Shown: piece by piece, positions 59,080 through 64,000 of the stretch
How the letters are laid out: every line of letters starts with the position of its first letter
Position numbering within the stretch: the first letter of the stretch is position 1
NCBI GenBank assembly: GCA_002794775.1
Contig: NBAY01000028.1
Location: 186,001 to 250,000 of the forward strand
Source: Porodaedalea pini
Lineage: Eukaryota > Basidiomycota > Agaricomycetes > Hymenochaetales > Hymenochaetaceae
Length of the DNA stretch: 64,000 bases
Reading direction: 5' to 3'
Position numbers and translations under genes: made by a program
Notes under the pieces: model-generated
Database searches by the model: none
What the model was told of the DNA's origin: nothing
What the model saw: only the letters and a program-made list of their open reading frames with translations

Positions 59080-61034
59080 TTATGCATACATCATATAGAC
59101 AGAATATATTACATTGTTGGACCAGTTGAGACAGTGACAAGGAAGCCTGTATCCACTCAATGAAGAAACCCAACACTAACAGAGATAACCGCAATGATGA
59201 TAGAAAGCACAACAGTCTGCAGCACTGATAGACATGGTTTCACTGTAAAGCTTCGCGAATACCAAAGCGTCTGTTTCCTCATCACTGAATTTGACCCAAC
59301 GAAGTCGAGATTTCAGCAGAGAGAATGCCAGCTCAATCAGGTTGAAGTCTGGAGAATACACAGGGAGAAATTCCAGCTTCATGCCCCTGTGCAGAGTCAG
59401 ATCAGTAAGAGCCCTGCATTGCAGCACAACAGGTCAAAATAGACGGACCTTGACTCAATGAGTTCGTGGATTTCCAGTGACTTGTGGATTGTGCAGTTGT
59501 CCATCACCACAACAGAGTTTTGGGCTGGCCAAGGTTGCATGTGGTCCAAGAGATCCCTGATAAATGCGGAGAAGGAGGTGGCATTGAAGGATCCTTCCAG
59601 TATTGTACAGTCAAGCATGCCAGTTGAAGTGATTGCAGGCAAGATCGAATACCTAGAAGAGGCAAGCAGTCAGATCTGCAGTCATAAAGGTAAGCATCGC
59701 ACCTTTTTCCCCATGTAAAGATCACTTTCCGACATGCCTGATAACCCTACAAAGCCCATGCTTTCTTCCTCAAGAAGGTACGTCGGTCACATGTGCTCTC
59801 GTTGACAAAGATGAGCTGTTCTGCCTCATATTGAGATCCCATTCTCAATGTGTACCGGAGCCGAGCAGACTCGCTGCATTCAAGTGCCCTTTTCAATATC
59901 TTGAGCAGAGTAAGTTTGCTGATGCGAAGCCATAAGCATCACCGCACTGTCTTCAGAGTGAACCCAGCCCAGCGCAGAGACCTCCATACTGTAGTGTCCG
60001 AAACCTTCTTGCCTGTTACCCTTTCCAGCTCCTCCCTCACCTCGTCTAAGTACTGGTCCTTGCAATGCTCTATCGTGCTCAAGAGATACTATAGTTCAGT
60101 TAGCCACAGCGAGTCATTACAATTCAAAAAATGCACTCACCTGTGTATCCACATAATCAAGCAACCTTGGTCTTCCAGTCCTCGTGCCCTCCTGTCGTAA
60201 ATGCCTCATGCACTCGTGTTGAGCAACAGTTCGGTGGATTGTTGCTCGATGGATATCTATTACCCTGGCCAGGTCATGCACAGTGAAGAGTCGTGACTGA
60301 TACAGTCTGAATATGATGTGTCTTGCATCATCTGAGAGCGCCTTGCCTGAAACCATCATGGAACAACCTGAGAGGAGGAGGAAGTAGAGTGTTGGCTTTC
60401 GTGTTTGCATGGTGGTGGCTTGGCTAACACATGCTCACGTGCTCACAGGTGTTGGTAGTATGCACAGAAATTTGAGCGTAGCAGTCGAAGCACAAAGCGA
60501 ATGGACAGGAAACTTGCAGGGAAGATGGCTTTTATGTGTCCGATAATTACACAAAAAGAATCATAATCTTAGCGGTCTTCTCGCCCGTGCTGCAAGACCT
60601 GTTGTGAGAAGAGGAAGGTGGAAAGAGCTCAAAGTGGAACACAAACCTTGCTGCTGCACCATGAATACTGCATGGATTGGCTTCAGACTTGCAGGAGCTG
60701 TTTGTATAGTCATATACTTAATTTACAGTCATGGGAAAGAATTTTATAGGTAGATGTAGGGGAGCCATAATTTTTGAATCTCAGTGGAAATGTATGAGAG
60801 AACAGACTGGCTGCACTTGTTTGATCTCCACCCACCTACACAGTCAATGTATTGCTCCCTATTTTACATATTTCTGCTCCTGAGAACCATGCCTATTTTT
60901 TGAGTACTTAATGAGCAGGTACTGTGCAGAATTTACAGAGAAAATCAACATTTATTCTATTTTTCGACGTTTTGGCTCAGACGCGGCTCATTTCACGTGA
61001 AATGCACGTGTCGCAGGACTTATGAAAATGGCTG
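59030..61034 (-). repeat. Right inverted arm of element 2
   Basis: Reverse complement of 51730-53735 with scattered substitutions. Confidence 0.82.
59176..60410 (-). pseudogene. Tc1/mariner-IS630-like transposase, right copy (probably inactive)
   Basis: Mirror of 52354-53588. It keeps the arginine codon (HLRQEGTRTGRPRLLDY) that is a stop in the left copy, so it is the less damaged one. It shares the first-Asp-to-Asn change (FVNEST) and the stop after LKTVR unless that lies in an intron. Small differences from the left copy (VHDLARVIDIHRATI against MHDLARVIDIHQATI) show that the arms have aged separately. Confidence 0.82.
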
Positions 61035-61514
61035 TAAATTGTTCATTACGGGGAGTACTAGTACTAGTATGCAAACCCATTAATTAATATCATTAACCTC
61101 AAGATGAAAAGTCTATCCAATAACTTGTGAAATGTCCTCATTGTAATATGGCTCTACTAGTTCAATTTCTCCTTGAAATGGCTGCATGAATATTGTAATG
61201 GAGCTTTGTAGGGCTTAGACTGAGCCAAGGATACAATATTACATCAAAGTGAGACATCGAATCTATAGCAAGCTACAGGTGTATCATAGTTGATACAATA
61301 CCTATTTTTGCCTACTGTAGGCCTGTAACACGTCCTTCGCAGAAATAAATCATAGAGGATTGTCAAACAGGATCCTAATATACAGCGTGCAGAATTCTTT
61401 GAAGTACTATACAGACTCAAACACCTCGCTCTTCCCGCTCCCGCGAGTCGACGTCCTGCCACCGGGGAGGGGGGGGGGGCTTCATGTTCATCGCGAAAGG
61501 TCTTGACTTTGATC
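61035..61514. other. Right edge of the island
   Basis: From 61035 the sequence leaves element 2. It contains a G-rich run near 61465-61480 and the 3' region of the P450 gene. No gene recognised. Confidence 0.5.
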
Positions 61515-63606
61515 TCAAACATCACGTCGTTTCATACCAACGCGACATGCCATTGGTTTGCGTATGAATCCTTCATGGGTCTCGAGCTATTGAAAAGCCG
61601 GGAGTCAGATGTCCCAGCGAGGGAATATATTGTAAGGAAACAGAAGGCACAACTCACCGGCACGTCTGGCCGTTCGAGCACAAAGTCGTACCGGCGGAAG
61701 ACGGAGGATATGATGATGAGTAACTCCATGCTTGCCAGGTTGCGTCCGACGCACGCCCTACACAGATACGTGATCAGAATAAAACAACACATTCTCAAGT
61801 TACAGAGACTCGAGCCTCATGTCTCACGAACCTTGGCCCAAAGGAGAACGGATTGAACGTCTTGTGCAGTACCGCCTGGTCGCGCTCGAGCCACCTCTCA
61901 GGGCGGAACACATCTACATCCTCGCCCCACACTCCTGGATCACGATGGATAGTATACGTCGGCACGCTGAGCACCGTGCCCTCCGGGAATGTCTTCCCGC
62001 ACACGGTGAGCCCGCCCTCGGGCACGACGCGCGGAAGCCCGAGGCCCGACGTCGAATGAATGCGCAGTCCCTCGTTGACCACCGCCTCGAGGTACGGCAG
62101 GTGCTTGATCTGCGCGAACATCGATACTGGGTCATCCGACGCGCCGAGCGCATCGTCGAGCTCTTTCTGGAGCTTGGCCTGCACGGAAGGGTTTTGCACA
62201 ATATGGTACGTAATCGCACAGGAGGAGCTGCATCACGATGTGCGAAGAAGTCGAGCAATGACAATCAGTAATTATTCAAATAGCACCGTCGGAGAATCAG
62301 CCATCTCAACAAATGGTGTCCCTTCGACCATGCCTAAGAAATGCGCGCTTACTTCGCTGTGGTATCTGACCCGGCGATGAGCTGCGTAAGTGCCTCCGCA
62401 GTGAGCTCCTCCCTCCCCATGGGACTCCCCTCTTCATCCTTCCCCTCTTGCAACTTGCTTAGAAGATCCGTTCTGTCGGTCGGGAACGCCAGACGCTTTG
62501 CCACAGCCGCGACGGCGAGACCTGCAAGGTTCTCCACCGCCCTGTTCCCGCTCGCATACCAAGGCAGGAGCCGCGCCAAAGGGCGCCACCAAGGTGGGAG
62601 GACGCCCATCGACGCGGAGTACTCACTGCGGCCGTTTAGGATCTTCACGGCCGGCAGCTCTTTGACAGCGCAGACGGGTTGCGCAGTATCTCTTGTACCC
62701 GTGCTTCCCCGGCCGTAGTCAGCCATAGCAGCTTTCTGGTCCGCCGCGACTGGCGCAGCATCCTTGGCGTTATGAATCATACCAAATGGAGAGCCAAAAG
62801 CCAGGTCACCTATTTGGTAGTGATAGAGAATGAGAACACAGTCACTTAAATTGGCGGAGAACGCACCGATGATATCGAAGGCCAGATAGTTATACCATGG
62901 CATACAGTTGAGCCAGACATGCCCGAGGTATCCCTTCCATCCACCCTCTCCGTCACTGCCCGTGAGGTCCTTCTTGCCTCCGTCGCACAGCTTGTCCCAC
63001 TGGCCAAGGAGCTCGCCGACATGGAGGCGGATGTACGGCTCGAACTCGAGGACACTCTTTTGGGAGAAGACATGAGAGACGACCTTGCGCTTCCTGGTAT
63101 GTTCTGTGCGTGAGCGTGTGGTGAAGATACTGCGCCGGATGGAGACAAAGGCGTCGTAAAAGTCGGATTTCAGCGTCCCATTCCCATGGGCGTAGACGAT
63201 GTGAAGCGCCTCTGGGTCACTGATGGAAACCTGGTTGGGTGCCAGTCGTACGAAGATCCCTGAAGTTAACTATCGTTTAATACGACATATGTAGTCGCTT
63301 AGGAACAAAAGGGTCTGCGGCTTATTTGAAGGAACTACCGTCGAAATTCCGCCGCGATATATAACACTCACCATATTTCTTGTGTAGGCCGTGTACAACC
63401 TCAGACCTGTGCCCCTGAGCTGCAACCCACCCAAGCCAGCCATCCGAGAACCTAGCGAGGAGGGGGCCCGTAACCCCGTTCGTCCGAATACAGTGTCGGT
63501 CAATTAAGTAAGGCACCAGGAGCCCAAGGAGGACGACAGCTGGGAAAGCGACACAACATAAGGCGAGGTTGACGCGCATGAGCACGTCCATGATGAACGG
63601 CGCCAT
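61515..63606 (-). CDS. Cytochrome P450, CYP53-like (benzoate 4-monooxygenase type)
   Basis: A haem-thiolate monooxygenase of the endoplasmic reticulum. CYP53 enzymes hydroxylate benzoate at the para position and help fungi detoxify aromatic acids. Six exons (63606-63372, 63259-62867, 62809-62353, 62227-61832, 61757-61658, 61586-61515) close in phase to 550 residues. An N-terminal membrane anchor (LALCCVAFPAVVLLGLLVPYL) is followed by the family-typical VSISDPEALHIVYAHGNGTL and SDFYDAFVSIRRS, I-helix AGSDTTA, K-helix EGLR, PERW, and the haem loop FSFGPRACVGRNLASMEL with its Cys ligand, which is created by joining exons 4 and 5. The end GFIRKPMACRVGMKRR is also typical. The start at 63606 (MAPFIMDVLM) directly precedes the anchor. 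The gene is complete despite lying within 500 bp of the element-2 end. Confidence 0.9.
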
Positions 63607-64000
63607 GAATTCAGCCTCCAGTTCAGTCGTGGAAATGTATCTGCACTTGCGAGGTTTCGCAATACGGTGCGAAGACCACCCTTTTATAAGTACGACATTG
63701 TAGAACAGAGGTCCTATGGGTAGCCCCTCGTGGAGTTGAGGCAATCTAATTAGGTGCGCGGGCACATTAGAAGTGGGGAGTAGACGGAATACGTAGATGA
63801 CATGGTTGGAGGTCGAGTCGTTGAACAAATGGACTATGTATCCTACTTCCCATATTTGGTCATAAATGTTCACGTGTGCGCGCGTACTGCGGGTACAGAC
63901 TAAATCGTCTGACGAAGTCGCGAAAGAACGCTCTCAAGCATAGGCTACTCAAGGTCACAGCTTCATCGTGTAAAGCGGACTCTCGAGACAAAGTTCACCC
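63607..64000. other. Upstream region of the P450 gene
   Basis: Contains its promoter. No other gene seen before the window ends. Confidence 0.5.
63681..63687 (-). promoter_or_regulatory. Probable TATA box of the P450 gene
   Basis: TATAAAA on the minus strand within ACTTATAAAAGGG, about 75 bp before the ATG at 63606. Confidence 0.55.

Larger units (their letters stand above)
51730..61034. mobile_element. Element 2: 9.3-kb palindromic Tc1/mariner-like transposon with cargo genes
   Basis: The ends CAGCCATTTTCATAAGTCC and its complement are flanked by TA. Inverted arms of about 2.0 kb (51730-53735 and 59030-61034) each carry an inward-pointing transposase. The centre contains Y' (-) and X' (+), divergently transcribed. 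The same arms in shortened form make the foldback at 25016-25864. The arms differ at several positions, which argues against a purely artificial palindrome. Confidence 0.87.

Noticed and set aside
22640..61034. Possible CRISPR-like array from the repeated hairpins near 26100-26680
   Set aside because: The repeats are diverged, separated by related not unique spacers, and lie in a eukaryotic transposon setting.

Overview
The window looks like nuclear DNA of a mushroom-type basidiomycete (Agaricomycetes). Genes are interrupted by many short GT-AG introns of about 40-75 nt. The protein families are fungal: a CYP53-type P450, an MFSD5-type transporter, a UBE3D-like ubiquitin ligase and a Gbp2-like RRM protein. 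The transposon cargo proteins match families I know from agaricomycete genomes. Assignments rest on reading translations by eye; no database search was run.

Layout. 1-1949 is gene-poor, with a 277-bp inverted-repeat element and a decayed WD40 gene. 1950-22481 is an ordinary, relatively GC-rich gene block: RRM/RS RNA-binding protein (-), MFSD5-like transporter (-), Pro/Ser-rich unknown protein (+), tartrate/D-malate-type dehydrogenase (-), a very long UBE3D-like protein (+) and a membrane-anchored WD40 protein (+). For four genes I rebuilt every exon, and all intron phases close: 540, 491, 1046 and 550 residues for the RRM, MFSD5, UBE3D and CYP53 genes. 61515-63606 is the CYP53-like P450 (-).

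Between them, about 22.6-61.03 kb, lies an AT-rich mobile-element island of about 38 kb. It contains tandem Helitron-like units; foldback elements; a chromodomain Ty3/Gypsy retroelement (34075-40399) full of stops; an inverted solo LTR with a clear 5-bp target duplication; and two large palindromic transposons, element 1 (40436-49158) and element 2 (51730-61034). Each large transposon has TA at both ends, long inverted arms that each carry a Tc1/mariner-IS630-like transposase pointing inwards, and a central divergently transcribed gene pair. One gene of each pair (Y in element 1, Y' in element 2) belongs to the same family: an AT-hook-like N-terminus, a conserved central domain and a Cys/His motif. 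Y' looks intact; Y is broken. Both transposases have lost a DDE catalytic residue, a different one in each element, and the loss is present in both arms of that element.

A second theme is a small two-exon gene present twice (22991-23383 and 51178-51466) inside duplicated flanking DNA, with a nearly identical lysine/serine-rich C-terminus and a diverged middle. The most novel object here is the shared architecture of the two palindromic, gene-carrying transposons, together with the nested order of insertions around them.
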